24,018 nucleotides of DNA, from contig CAYPZL010000077.1 of the NCBI GenBank assembly GCA_964415045.1, positions 1 through 24,018 on the forward strand, in the 5' to 3' direction. Positions 8,521-15,680 of the stretch are shown here, piece after piece (position 1 is the first letter of the stretch; every line of letters starts with the position of its first letter). This stretch comes from CAYPZL01 sp964415045. Lineage in GTDB: Bacteria > Planctomycetota > Phycisphaerae > Sedimentisphaerales > Anaerobacaceae. Under the pieces are notes generated by a model. That model was not told where the DNA came from. It saw only the letters and a list, made by a program, of their open reading frames with translations, and made no database searches. Position numbers and translations under genes: made by a program.

Positions 8521-9303
8521 TCAGGCGCTCGGCTCCAGCGAGAAGAACGTCTTCGCGGTCTTCGTCGTTTCTCTCGCGAAGTCCTCGGAATTGAGGCCTT
8601 TCAAGGCGGCCAGAAAGGCGGCGGTGTGCGTCATCAAGGCCGGCTCGTTGGGCTTCTGCCTGCGTACGGGCTCGGGCGACATGTACGGGCAATCCGTCTC
8701 GACCATCAGCCTGTCCACAGGGACGACTTTTACCGCTTCCCGGGCCTTGTGGGCGTTCTTGAAGGTCACCACACCGGTGAATGAAATGAAGTACCCCCTC
8801 TCCAGCACAAGGTGGGCCTGCTCGGCCGTACCTCCGAAACAGTGAAAGACCACCCTCTTCAAAGCCGAAATGCCTTCGAGAATCGCCATCGTATCGTCGA
8901 AGGCCTCGCGGCAGTGGATCACGACCGGCAGATCCAGCCCCGCCGCCAACTCCAGGTGTGCCGCGAACACCCGCTTCTGCTCTTCCGGGGCGGAGAAATT
9001 GTAGTGGTAATCGAGGCCCGTCTCCCCGACCGCGACGACCTTGCCCGCCCGCGCGACAGTTTCCAGGTCGGCCAACATCGCGTCGTCGACCAAGCGGGCA
9101 TCGTGGGGATGAACGCCGACGCTCGCGTACATGCCCTCGTAACGCTCCGCCAGCGCCACCGCCCGCCGGCTGTCCTCAATGCTCGTCCCCACCGTAATCC
9201 ACCCGCTCACACCGGCATCCCGGCTGCGACCCACCACACCCGGCACATCATCCACCAACGGTTCAAACGTCAAATGACAATGTGTATCAATCAGTTCCAG
9301 CAT
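8521..9303 (-). CDS. TatD-family metal-dependent hydrolase (DNase)
   Basis: TIM-barrel hydrolase of the TatD family, whose members are divalent-metal-dependent nucleases acting on DNA ends. The 260 residues match the family length. The metal ligands are all visible: H8 and H10 in THCHL, E94 in GETGLDY, H130 in VIHCRE, H154 in FHCFGG and D204 in VETDCPY. The start is placed at the ATG at 9303, which begins MLELIDTHCH and has AGGAG 13 bases upstream; an in-frame GTG at 9354 would add 17 residues without family similarity. It reads toward dnaG, 275 bases away, and the dnaG promoter lies between them. No obvious terminator follows it. TatD family membership is firm; which paralogue (TatD, YcfH or YjjV type) is not decided. 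Confidence 0.93.
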   Translation of the reverse strand: MLELIDTHCHLTFEPLVDDVPGVVGRSRDAGVSGWITVGTSIEDSRRAVALAERYEGMYASVGVHPHDARLVDDAMLADLETVARAGKVVAVGETGLDYHYNFSAPEEQKRVFAAHLELAAGLDLPVVIHCREAFDDTMAILEGISALKRVVFHCFGGTAEQAHLVLERGYFISFTGVVTFKNAHKAREAVKVVPVDRLMVETDCPYMSPEPVRRQKPNEPALMTHTAAFLAALKGLNSEDFARETTKTAKTFFSLEPSA

Positions 9304-9718
9304 CTGCGTCCCAATTCTCCTGGCAAACCTCGAAACGAGGGCAAAAAGGACCACCTACATGAACGCGGCGTTCTTGTCGCACTCGCACACGTGTGGCCTC
9401 ACCATACTCCACACGAACCAGAATTTCAAATCTCCAAAGCGAGAACGGAAAACGGGCAGTTCCACGATGGCAACGGTGCAGGTGCGGCTATTCTACCCGC
9501 GGCGCGGGGGCGGATGGGAACATGAGTCAGTTCGCTTCGTGCTCCCCTGGAATGAAATCGCTCCGGGTGAAGGAAACACGGTGTCTAGCATCCTCCCGTC
9601 TGAACGCCAGGTCAATGGCACCATCGCTCGCACTTTTGCTGTGCTGCACCACAGACTTGAGGAAATCCATTCCCACGATGCCATGAATCCGAACCTGCGG
9701 ATCTCGATATACAAGGTC
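9304..9718. other. Intergenic stretch between yraN and tatD-like gene
   Basis: This is 415 bases without a convincing gene. It contains the in-frame continuation downstream of the yraN stop (9527-9718, listed separately). It also has a 46-codon minus-strand frame ending at a TAG near 9355 that has no ribosome binding site. A long plus-strand frame covers the same bases but continues antisense through yraN, so it is most likely a shadow. No terminator or clear promoter was found. Confidence 0.4.
9527..9718 (-). pseudogene. Short frame directly after yraN, possibly a protease fragment
   Basis: The reading frame of yraN stays open for 63 codons after its TAA stop and then ends at TGA (9527-9529). 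The translation contains the string IHGIVGMDFL, which resembles the GLLGMDFL element near the C-terminal end of retropepsin-like aspartic proteases, followed by AIDLAFRRED. The DTGA active-site motif expected upstream is absent in all three frames. If translated alone, the only ATG (9670) gives 47 residues with a poor ribosome binding site. It may be a remnant, or it may be chance; third-base GC is lower than in neighbouring genes. Confidence 0.25.
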
Positions 9719-10108
9719 TTACGGCACAAAAGCACTCTCATAATGACGAATCTGCGGGGAACCACGGCGCCCGAGAATCAGGGTAACAATGTCAAAACGC
9801 AACGGGCGGTCTTCGATCTGGTGGGTGGCGAGGAAGTATCGGGCGGCCCGGATCAAACGCTGTCTCTTGGCCGGCGTGATCGTATCTTCGGCGGGCCCGA
9901 AGGTTTCATCCGCCCGCGAGCGGACCTCGACGAAGACGATCGTCCGGTCGGGGTCCACCATGACCAGGTCCAGCTCGCCCGACCGGCAGGAGTAGTTGCG
10001 GGCCAGCGTAGTGAGGCCCTTTTTCTTGAGGAATCGTTCGCAGCGTCTCTCGCCCCAGCGGCCTAATCGGGCTCGATCCCCCAACAATCTCCGACGGCTC
10101 GGAAACAT
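9719..10108 (-). CDS. yraN: YraN / UPF0102 family putative endonuclease
   Basis: Small protein of the YraN (UPF0102) family, which has the restriction-endonuclease-like fold typical of Holliday-junction resolvase relatives; its exact role is not established. The family signature is clear: LGRWGE near the N-terminus, RNYSCRSGELDLV (E45, D47), then TIVFVEVRSR with E61, and the RFDIV strand. The ATG at 10108 gives 129 residues, close to the family norm, with a GGGG stretch about nine bases upstream. Longer starts (ATG at 10135, or 10186) are possible in frame, but the longest would overlap the rplS terminator hairpin at 10175-10199. It follows rplS on the same strand, as in many bacteria (trmD-rplS-rnhB-yraN), but here without rnhB. 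Confidence 0.88.
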   Translation of the reverse strand: MFPSRRRLLGDRARLGRWGERRCERFLKKKGLTTLARNYSCRSGELDLVMVDPDRTIVFVEVRSRADETFGPAEDTITPAKRQRLIRAARYFLATHQIEDRPLRFDIVTLILGRRGSPQIRHYESAFVP

Positions 10109-10174
10109 CGCACACGCCCCGCATTTTCCCGGCATAATTCCGGCGTTCCACACACGCGCCGGCCCAAAATAGAG

Positions 10175-10199
10175 AAAAAGCCGCAATCCGCTGCGGCTT
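10175..10199 (-). terminator. Intrinsic terminator of rplS
   Basis: Minus-strand stem AAGCCGCA (10199-10192) / TGCGGCTT (10185-10178) with a six-base loop, followed by TTT and C. A matching TTTTT lies just before the stem, so the hairpin can extend. It stands 50 bases after the rplS stop and before yraN, so yraN may depend on readthrough or on its own promoter. Confidence 0.7.
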
Positions 10200-10248
10200 G
10201 AAAAATCTGCCAGATATCAGGTTTTGGCCCCTCCGGCCGGGAACGCGA

Positions 10249-10617
10249 CTACCGCGATACGGTATGCTCGCTGTGGCGCTGGGCCAGCCTGACGGCCTTG
10301 CCCCTGCGGCCCCGCAGGTAGTACAGCTTGGCCCGGCGGGCCTTGCCGCTGCGAGTCGGCCGGATGTCCAAAACGTTCGGCGAGTTGATCGGAAATACCC
10401 GCTCCACACCTTCATTGCCGACCATACGCCGGACGGTGAAACTCTCGTTGATGCCCCGGCCCTTGCGCGCAATTACCGTGCCCGTAAAAACTTGCGTCCG
10501 GGTCTTGTCGCCCTCCTGAATCCGGCAGTGAACATCCACCGTGTCGCCGATCTCAAAATGCGGCGTCTCCTTTTTCAGGCTCTGGCTCTCAACGAAATCA
10601 AGCAATTCAGTTTTCAC
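10249..10617 (-). CDS. rplS: 50S ribosomal protein L19
   Basis: Ribosomal protein L19, located at the interface between the 30S and 50S subunits. The 122 residues match the family. Visible signatures include FEIGDTVDVHCRIQEGDK, TQVFTGTVIARKGRG, ESFTVRRMVGNEGVERVFPI and the basic C-terminal stretch GKARRAKLYYLRGRRGKAVRL. The start is the GTG at 10617, because AAGGAG lies eight bases before it and the resulting N-terminus (MKTELLDFVESQ) is typical. An upstream in-frame start at 10653 would lie in the promoter-proximal leader and carries no L19 similarity. A clear promoter lies upstream and a terminator downstream, so it can be expressed alone. The usual neighbours rpsP, rimM and trmD are not in this window. 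Confidence 0.96.
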   Translation of the reverse strand: MKTELLDFVESQSLKKETPHFEIGDTVDVHCRIQEGDKTRTQVFTGTVIARKGRGINESFTVRRMVGNEGVERVFPINSPNVLDIRPTRSGKARRAKLYYLRGRRGKAVRLAQRHSEHTVSR

Positions 10618-10667
10618 TGATCCATCTCCTTGCGACAGACGTTCTGTGCACATACACGAAAACTTGT

Positions 10668-10696
10668 AGTATACCGCCGAGGATTTTCCGGAGCAA
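10668..10696 (-). promoter_or_regulatory. rplS: Sigma-70 promoter of rplS
   Basis: On the minus strand TTGCTC (10696-10691) and TATACT (10673-10668) are separated by 17 bases. The -10 matches five of six consensus positions. Predicted start of transcription is near 10661, leaving a leader of about 44 bases before the GTG. Confidence 0.65.
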
Positions 10697-10761
10697 GCAC
10701 TTTTTTTCGCGAACTTGTCGCCCGAAACGGGGCAATTCCGCCGTCAGCCCGGGACGGGGCG

Positions 10762-11208
10762 TCAAAGCTCGCCGATCGCTTCCAGGTCGGCCAGGTCCCG
10801 CTGCCGGCCCAGCACCTTTTTGTTGGCGACCAGAGACTCTCTGCCGATGATGTATACCGGTGTCTGGCCGTACTCGGTGCGCACCTTCCCCGCGGCCACG
10901 TCCTCCCACGAAAGCCCCGTAAGCCCGGTCATGAGGTCGACCTGCACGGGCGGCTCGCCCATCTCCACGACGTTGCCCGGCATGACAAAATCGGCGTGCG
11001 TCAACTGCATCGAGGAAAAATCAAACTCGTCCAGCGCGGCCAGGATACGCCCGGCGTTCTCGTGGTCAGGTTTGACGAGCAAATCGAGAGCGCCCGTGAC
11101 CCGCGGAACCCCGTGGAAGGCCAGCGCGTAGCCGCCCACCACGACGTATTCAACGTCGTGCGCGTTGAATAACGCCAACAGTTTTTCGAAGTCCTTTTGT
11201 GTCTCCAT
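10762..11208 (-). CDS. Nucleotidyltransferase-fold protein, possible toxin of a TA-like pair
   Basis: A 148-residue protein of the minimal nucleotidyltransferase type seen next to small partner proteins. The pol-beta-like core is visible: YVVVGGYALAFHGVPRVTG (about 21-39), then ALDLLVK, and later VQVDLMTG as the candidate third carboxylate. In active relatives the second motif is usually DLD; here the first position is alanine (A40), so the metal-binding pair is incomplete. The ATG at 11208 has GAGG about 12 bases upstream. Its start overlaps the end of the preceding 62-codon gene by 59 bases, which points to translational coupling. By analogy it may be the toxin or nucleotidyl-transferring half of a two-gene module, but it could also be an inactive relative. 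Confidence 0.75.
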   Translation of the reverse strand: METQKDFEKLLALFNAHDVEYVVVGGYALAFHGVPRVTGALDLLVKPDHENAGRILAALDEFDFSSMQLTHADFVMPGNVVEMGEPPVQVDLMTGLTGLSWEDVAAGKVRTEYGQTPVYIIGRESLVANKKVLGRQRDLADLEAIGEL

Positions 11209-11338
11209 AGAGCTGCCGCCTCAAGAAATCGACCGCAGCCAGACGCTCTGCGCCCGACCGGCTTAGCCAGTACTGCAGGTTCTGCCCGACCTCGTCGTAG
11301 TTATCCAGACGATGTACTTGTACCAATCTACGTACCAT
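11150..11338 (-). CDS. Small partner protein of the nucleotidyltransferase (antitoxin-like)
   Basis: A 62-residue basic protein with the pattern QYWLSRSGAERLAAVDFLRRQLYG in its middle. Small proteins of this type (YWL...ERL.A...LR...YG) are often found immediately before nucleotidyltransferase genes of this class, so an antitoxin-like or partner role is plausible. No DNA-binding fold can be named with confidence. The ATG at 11338 lies seven bases after a perfect TATAAT, so the mRNA may have almost no 5' leader and no Shine-Dalgarno sequence. The gene overlaps the following one by 59 bases. Confidence 0.65.
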   Translation of the reverse strand: MVRRLVQVHRLDNYDEVGQNLQYWLSRSGAERLAAVDFLRRQLYGDTKGLRKTVGVIQRARR

Positions 11339-11345
11339 TTATCCC

Positions 11346-11374
11346 ATTATACAAAATAGGCGGCTTCGTCCGAA
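11346..11374 (-). promoter_or_regulatory. Promoter of the nucleotidyltransferase pair
   Basis: Minus-strand TATAAT (11351-11346) is a perfect -10; a TTCGGA at 17-base spacing (11374-11369) is a modest -35. The start codon at 11338 begins seven bases after the -10, so initiation at or next to the ATG would give a leaderless transcript. Between this promoter and the peptidase stop at 11570 there is only a TCCCGCG/CGCGGGA hairpin (11420-11439) without a T-run. Confidence 0.6.
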
Positions 11375-11569
11375 ATAAAAAGCACTCTCGCATGCATTAT
11401 CCCCCTTCGCACGGCAATATCCCGCGTTGTTTCGCGGGAGAATTTCAGGTGCGTCCGCTGTGATCGACCGGGCAAGAACTGCGATGTCAGCCAGCGGCAT
11501 GGCATGTATCGAGCAAAACAACCCGCAATTTCAGACGCTCGCGTTCCCGGGCTCGCTTGCTGAGAATCC

Positions 11570-14167
11570 CTACGGCTCGCTGCGGGGCTCTACGCCGAGG
11601 AGGTGGCGAACGAAGAAATCCATGCGTCGGCGGCTGGCGTAGGGCCTCTCGCCCACGCCGTGTCCGGCGCCCGGGACGATCAGCAGGTCGAAATCCTTGT
11701 CGGCCTTGATGAGCGCATCGACGACCTGCATCGTCGAGGCCGGATCGACGTTCCGGTCCAGCTCGCCGACGGTCAGCAGCAGCTTGCCCTGCAGCCTGTG
11801 GGCCTGCGTCACGTTCGACTGCTCTTCGTAGTGCGGTCCCAGCGGCCAGCCCATCCAAAGCTCGTTCCACCAGATTTTGTCCATCCGGTTGTCGTGACAG
11901 CCGCAATCGGCGACGCCCACCTTGTAGAAATCGCCATGGGCCAGGAGGGCGCGCAGCGTGCTCTGGCCGCCCGCCGAGCCGCCGTAGATGCCGACGCGCG
12001 TCAGGTCCATGTAGGGATACTTCGCCGCCGCCGCTTTCATCCACAGAATGCGGTCGGGGAATCCCGAATCGCCCAGATTCTTCCAACACACGTCGTGAAA
12101 GGCCTTGGAGCGATAGGAGGTTCCCATGCCGTCAATCTGCACAACAATGAAACCGAGCTCGGCGATGGCATGCTGTTTGAGCGCCAGCCCGAACGACTTC
12201 GGCACAAACGCTCCCTGTGGGCCCGCATAGATCTGCTCGATGACGGGATAACTTCCATCCGGATCGAAGCTGGCGGGTCGAATAATGATCCCGTAGATGT
12301 CGGTCTTGCCGTCCCGGGCCTTCGCAACGAACCGCTCGGGGGCGCGCCAGCCTGTATCGAGCAGGTCCGTCCAGTCGGCCCGCTCCAGCTCGCAGATCAG
12401 GCGACCGTTATCGGCGCTTCGCAATTCCGTAACGGGCGGCTGATCGACGCGCGACCACCGGTCCAGCAGGAATCGCCGGTCCGGCGAGAAATCGACATTG
12501 TGCGTTCCGTCGCCCTCGGTGAGCACGACGAGCCCGGAACCGTCGAAGTTGACCCGGCAATAATGAACGTAATACGGGTCCTGCTCCGGCCGAATGCCGC
12601 CGGCCCGAAACCAGATCTGCCGCTTCTCGTCGTCCACGCGATCCACGCCACGAACGACCCATTGCCCGCTGGTGATCTGGTTCTTCACGCGGCCCGTCGC
12701 GGCATCGTAGAGGTACAGGTGGTTCCAGCCGTCGCGTTCGGACATCCAGATGATCTCGTCGGTGGCATCCAGGTAGTGGCTGAATCGCTTGCCGGCGTAG
12801 TCGATGAACGTGTCGCTGTGCTCGTCAACAACGGCGCGGGCCGCGCCGCTTTCGGCGTCCACCGCGATAATGCGCAATACCTGGTGTCCGCGCTGGTTGT
12901 AGAGGAACGTAAACCGCCCGGCCTCCGGCCACCAGTGAATCTCCGAGATACTCCACGGATTCAGGAACAGCTCGTCCGAGACAGGAATGTGCCGCATGGA
13001 AGCCACGTCGAACAGATGCGGCCGGGCCAGCGGAATGTCGTCTCCGGGCTTGCGATACGAAAGCGTATGCAGTTTCGGCTGCAACTGGTCCTCCGGCGAC
13101 GATTCGATCAGATGAATCTTACGGTCGAACCCCTTTCGGACGCGCAAAACCACGAGCTTCGTCGAGTCCGGCGACCAGTGAAATCGATCCGAATAGGCGT
13201 CGCCTTCGGTGCCGTCGTCGGTCAGCGTGGTTTCCTCTTCCGTCTCCAGATTCCGCACGTGAAGGTTGTGATCCTGGATGAAGGCCGCCCATTTGCCGTC
13301 GGGGGATTCGGCTCGCGAGCGGGTGCCTCTCGGTTCGCTGGGGCCCCGGCGGTTGGCGGCCTCTCGTATCGTCTGCTCGTCGATCACCGCATCGCCCGCA
13401 GCCTCGTCAGCCATGAACGCAACCAGCGTCTTGCCCTCCTTGTCCGTGACCAGCCAGACGTGACCGGCAAAGGTGTGCTGACGGTGCTGCGACCCGGCAG
13501 CCACCGTGGCATAGTGCTTTCGCTGCCGTTCGGAGTCCATCCAGTAAATCTCAATGTCCTTCTTCGTGCGATTGATGAAGGTGATCGAGGTCTCCTCCCC
13601 GGTCCGGCGGCTCGATTGGGGCCAGCGCAACGGCTCCAGCGCCGAGCCCGCCCGTTCGTCCTGTGTCGCGGGCTCAACCTTGTACGAGTTCAGGTCGCAC
13701 GCCCACCACTTGTCCTTGTAGCTGAACCCAAGGGACGTCCCGGTCTCATCGAAGGTCAGCCGGTCGATGGGGAGGCGCTCGGCGGATACCTCCTGACCGG
13801 CAGCCGTGGCCAGCGCCGCAGCCAGGCGGCCATGATCGAAAGCAGGCTCTCGCGTGCCCGCTTCGGCATCCACGAGAATGAACTCCCGCCGGCCGTCGCG
13901 AAGGTCGTTGCGATACCAGAAGCGGGTGTTGTCCGCAAACCAGTGCGGCCGCACCCGGTCCCGGTACACCTTGTTCGCCGTCGCCTCGCGCAGCCCCAGC
14001 GCCCGCTCGTAATCCGACCGCGTACCCTGCGCGCCCGCTCTCTTCGGGCAAAGCAACGATGCGAAGATGAAAACCGTCACAACAACAGCACGCAAAGCAG
14101 CGCTTGCCCGGCCGCCTTCCGGCCCGCCGATACCCGAACCGCCGTTTCCAATATCCGGAGTTGTCAA
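11570..14167 (-). CDS. Exported S9-family peptidase (DPP-IV-like) with VHL-beta-like insert
   Basis: Serine peptidase of the prolyl oligopeptidase family, closest in layout to dipeptidyl peptidase IV, which trims dipeptides from peptide N-termini. With a TTG start at 14167 (GGAAGGGG nearby) it has 865 residues; an open frame extends back to a GTG at 14221, and the true start is uncertain. A signal peptide (RAVVVTVFIFASLLC...RAGAQ) predicts export. The N-terminal beta-propeller region spans roughly 70-600. The C-terminal alpha/beta-hydrolase has the nucleophile S731 in GGSAGGQ, D804 in GELDRNV and H836 in PGAGHGVG. At about 195-250 the propeller region carries an extra module (ITFINRTKKDIEIYW...TFAGHVWLVTD) that resembles the VHL beta domain. 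It is divergent from the zinc-ribbon gene. Confidence 0.92.
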   Translation of the reverse strand: MTTPDIGNGGSGIGGPEGGRASAALRAVVVTVFIFASLLCPKRAGAQGTRSDYERALGLREATANKVYRDRVRPHWFADNTRFWYRNDLRDGRREFILVDAEAGTREPAFDHGRLAAALATAAGQEVSAERLPIDRLTFDETGTSLGFSYKDKWWACDLNSYKVEPATQDERAGSALEPLRWPQSSRRTGEETSITFINRTKKDIEIYWMDSERQRKHYATVAAGSQHRQHTFAGHVWLVTDKEGKTLVAFMADEAAGDAVIDEQTIREAANRRGPSEPRGTRSRAESPDGKWAAFIQDHNLHVRNLETEEETTLTDDGTEGDAYSDRFHWSPDSTKLVVLRVRKGFDRKIHLIESSPEDQLQPKLHTLSYRKPGDDIPLARPHLFDVASMRHIPVSDELFLNPWSISEIHWWPEAGRFTFLYNQRGHQVLRIIAVDAESGAARAVVDEHSDTFIDYAGKRFSHYLDATDEIIWMSERDGWNHLYLYDAATGRVKNQITSGQWVVRGVDRVDDEKRQIWFRAGGIRPEQDPYYVHYCRVNFDGSGLVVLTEGDGTHNVDFSPDRRFLLDRWSRVDQPPVTELRSADNGRLICELERADWTDLLDTGWRAPERFVAKARDGKTDIYGIIIRPASFDPDGSYPVIEQIYAGPQGAFVPKSFGLALKQHAIAELGFIVVQIDGMGTSYRSKAFHDVCWKNLGDSGFPDRILWMKAAAAKYPYMDLTRVGIYGGSAGGQSTLRALLAHGDFYKVGVADCGCHDNRMDKIWWNELWMGWPLGPHYEEQSNVTQAHRLQGKLLLTVGELDRNVDPASTMQVVDALIKADKDFDLLIVPGAGHGVGERPYASRRRMDFFVRHLLGVEPRSEP

Positions 14168-14417
14168 TACCCTACCCCTTCCACGAAAAAAGACCCAAAT
14201 TGACACGACATACATTACCACGTCGCGGCATCCCTGGCAACGCGAAGCCGGATGGCTCTCGCCTCAAAGGAAAACCCGGAGTGGCGGGCTGTTTCCCATA
14301 CCCCTCCGGGCCAAATGGATTAACATCAAGCCAAGTCGGCCGTCTTGTGATTGTCGGTAAGGCTCTAATGACAGAATCCACCCCGACCTCTATGAAGAGA
14401 AGAAGAATCACCGTCCC
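14168..14417. other. Divergent intergenic region
   Basis: This stretch lies between the peptidase start and the zinc-ribbon gene. It contains a good hairpin at 14269-14296 (GGAAA/TTTCC enclosing CCCG/CGGG) and a smaller AGCC-GGAT-GGCT hairpin just before it. No convincing promoter hexamer pair or known riboswitch was found for either gene. Confidence 0.35.
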
Positions 14418-15461
14418 ATGAGATTTGAGTGTGACAACTGTGGCTGCAGGCTGTCGGTCCCCGCAGCCCGTGCGGGCAAGAGGGGGAGATGCCCGAAGTG
14501 CAAACATATTCTGACGGTCCCGGACGGGCAGGACGACACGATCTCTTCGAAGCCGCCCGCGGTCCCGGCGGACGAGCCGGATCAAACTCCGCCCCTGCAC
14601 GACGTGACGCTCTTGGATGTCTCCCCGGCGCAGGTGGCGGCGCGTCCGCCGCTGCAACCGGAGGAGGACCCTGAAGCCGTTCTGGAGCGCCTGCGGGCCA
14701 TGCAGGGCGGACGACTCCCCGGCGAGGACGAACCCCCGCCGCAACGCAAGCTGCCCTGGATGATCGACATCTTCTTCTATCCGATGAACAAGGAGGGGCT
14801 GAGCCTGCTGTTCATCTGCGCCGGCGTCCCTTTCCTCCTGCGCGTCATACTGAAATTCTTTCGTGTCTTCAGCGCCGTCTTCGGGCCCGCACTGATCTTC
14901 TGGGTCCTGTTCATCATCGTCCACTGGCTGGGCATGCTGTTGTTGCTGCTCTACGTCAACTGGTACGCCTGCGAGTGTATCCGGGACAGCGCCGCCGGCG
15001 GCATTCGCGCCGTCGACACGATCGCCACGACCCCGGGTCTGGGCGAAATTCTGGGGCAGGCCTTTCGTGTGGCGGTGTGCGCCTTGTTCGTGGTCGCCCC
15101 GGCGCTGGTCTATCTGGCCCGCACGCACCGCACCGATCTGCCCTTCCAACTCTTGTACGCCGCGGGTGGTTTTGTCTTTCCGATGGCGCTGCTGGCCGTG
15201 GTGATGTTCGATTCCTTCGCCGGGCTTAACCCGATCCTGCTCCTGCGGTCGATACTCAAAACGCACCTGAGGTACTGTTTCCTGATACCGTTCTACTATC
15301 TGTTCTGGGTGCTCATCCCCGCCGCCGGCGTCTTGCTGTTCCAATCCTGGATGCTCGGATACCTATCCCTGTTTCTCGCCTTCTACAGCCTGCTGATCCT
15401 GGCCCACCTGCTCGGCAGATTCTACTGGAAAAACGAGCAGCGTCTGGACTGGGACGCATAG
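14418..15461 (+). CDS. Zinc-ribbon multi-pass membrane protein
   Basis: Protein of 347 residues with an N-terminal zinc ribbon (C5, C8 and C25, C28 in MRFECDNCGC and RGRCPKCKH). A proline- and acid-rich cytoplasmic-type linker follows (about 35-115), then about six hydrophobic segments between 125 and 340. This combination of a zinc ribbon fused to a membrane domain is common among uncharacterised planctomycete proteins; the function is unknown. The ribbon could sense metal or bind nucleic acid or protein, but nothing decides this. The ATG is preceded only by an AGAAGAAG stretch about 15 bases away, a weak ribosome binding site. It stands alone, between the divergent peptidase and the metal-efflux operon, which has its own promoter. 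Confidence 0.82.
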   Translation: MRFECDNCGCRLSVPAARAGKRGRCPKCKHILTVPDGQDDTISSKPPAVPADEPDQTPPLHDVTLLDVSPAQVAARPPLQPEEDPEAVLERLRAMQGGRLPGEDEPPPQRKLPWMIDIFFYPMNKEGLSLLFICAGVPFLLRVILKFFRVFSAVFGPALIFWVLFIIVHWLGMLLLLLYVNWYACECIRDSAAGGIRAVDTIATTPGLGEILGQAFRVAVCALFVVAPALVYLARTHRTDLPFQLLYAAGGFVFPMALLAVVMFDSFAGLNPILLLRSILKTHLRYCFLIPFYYLFWVLIPAAGVLLFQSWMLGYLSLFLAFYSLLILAHLLGRFYWKNEQRLDWDA

Positions 15462-15576
15462 AGTCCACGCGGAACACCTGACGATGTATCTGTAAGGGTA
15501 TTCCGGCGGCACGTGAACAACCGGGAAGTAGCCGTTACTGTTCTCCATTGGCACCGACCGCGAGCGGAATTTTGGG

Positions 15577-15606
15577 TTGAACGAATGGAGAAGGAAAGCG
15601 TAGAAT
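15577..15606 (+). promoter_or_regulatory. Promoter of the metal-efflux operon
   Basis: TTGAAC (15577-15582) and TAGAAT (15601-15606) with an 18-base spacer; the -10 matches five of six positions and the -35 four of six. Predicted transcription start is near 15613, inside the perfect palindrome at 15611-15633. Confidence 0.55.
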
Positions 15607-15610
15607 TAGG

Positions 15611-15633
15611 AGCGCACGTGAAAAACGTGCGCT
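15611..15633 (+). promoter_or_regulatory. Operator-like palindrome / hairpin at the predicted transcription start
   Basis: AGCGCACGT (15611-15619) and ACGTGCGCT (15625-15633) form a perfect nine-base inverted repeat with a GAAAA spacer. It is not followed by a T-run, so it is not a terminator. Its place right after the -10 box fits an operator for a repressor, or a hairpin at the very 5' end of the mRNA. An AGGAG at its left edge precedes a GTG at 15618, an alternative start for the next gene that would lie within the hairpin. Confidence 0.45.
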
Positions 15634-15680
15634 TTGTGCAGGCGCGTGAGCCCGGACCGGATTGTATCGGACGTTTGCAA

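Noticed and set aside
9359..10066. Plus-strand open frame through the yraN region
   Set aside because: Its second half is antisense to yraN, a well-conserved gene; there is no ribosome binding site and no domain.
11420..11439. TCCCGCG/CGCGGGA hairpin as terminator of the S9 peptidase
   Set aside because: It lies about 130 bases downstream of the stop and lacks a T-run on the minus strand.
11603..14203. Long plus-strand open frame antisense to the S9 peptidase
   Set aside because: No domain or ribosome binding site; the minus strand encodes a complete peptidase with its catalytic triad.
14269..14296. Hairpin between the divergent genes as a terminator
   Set aside because: The stem is good, but there is no T-run on either strand and it lies upstream of both genes.
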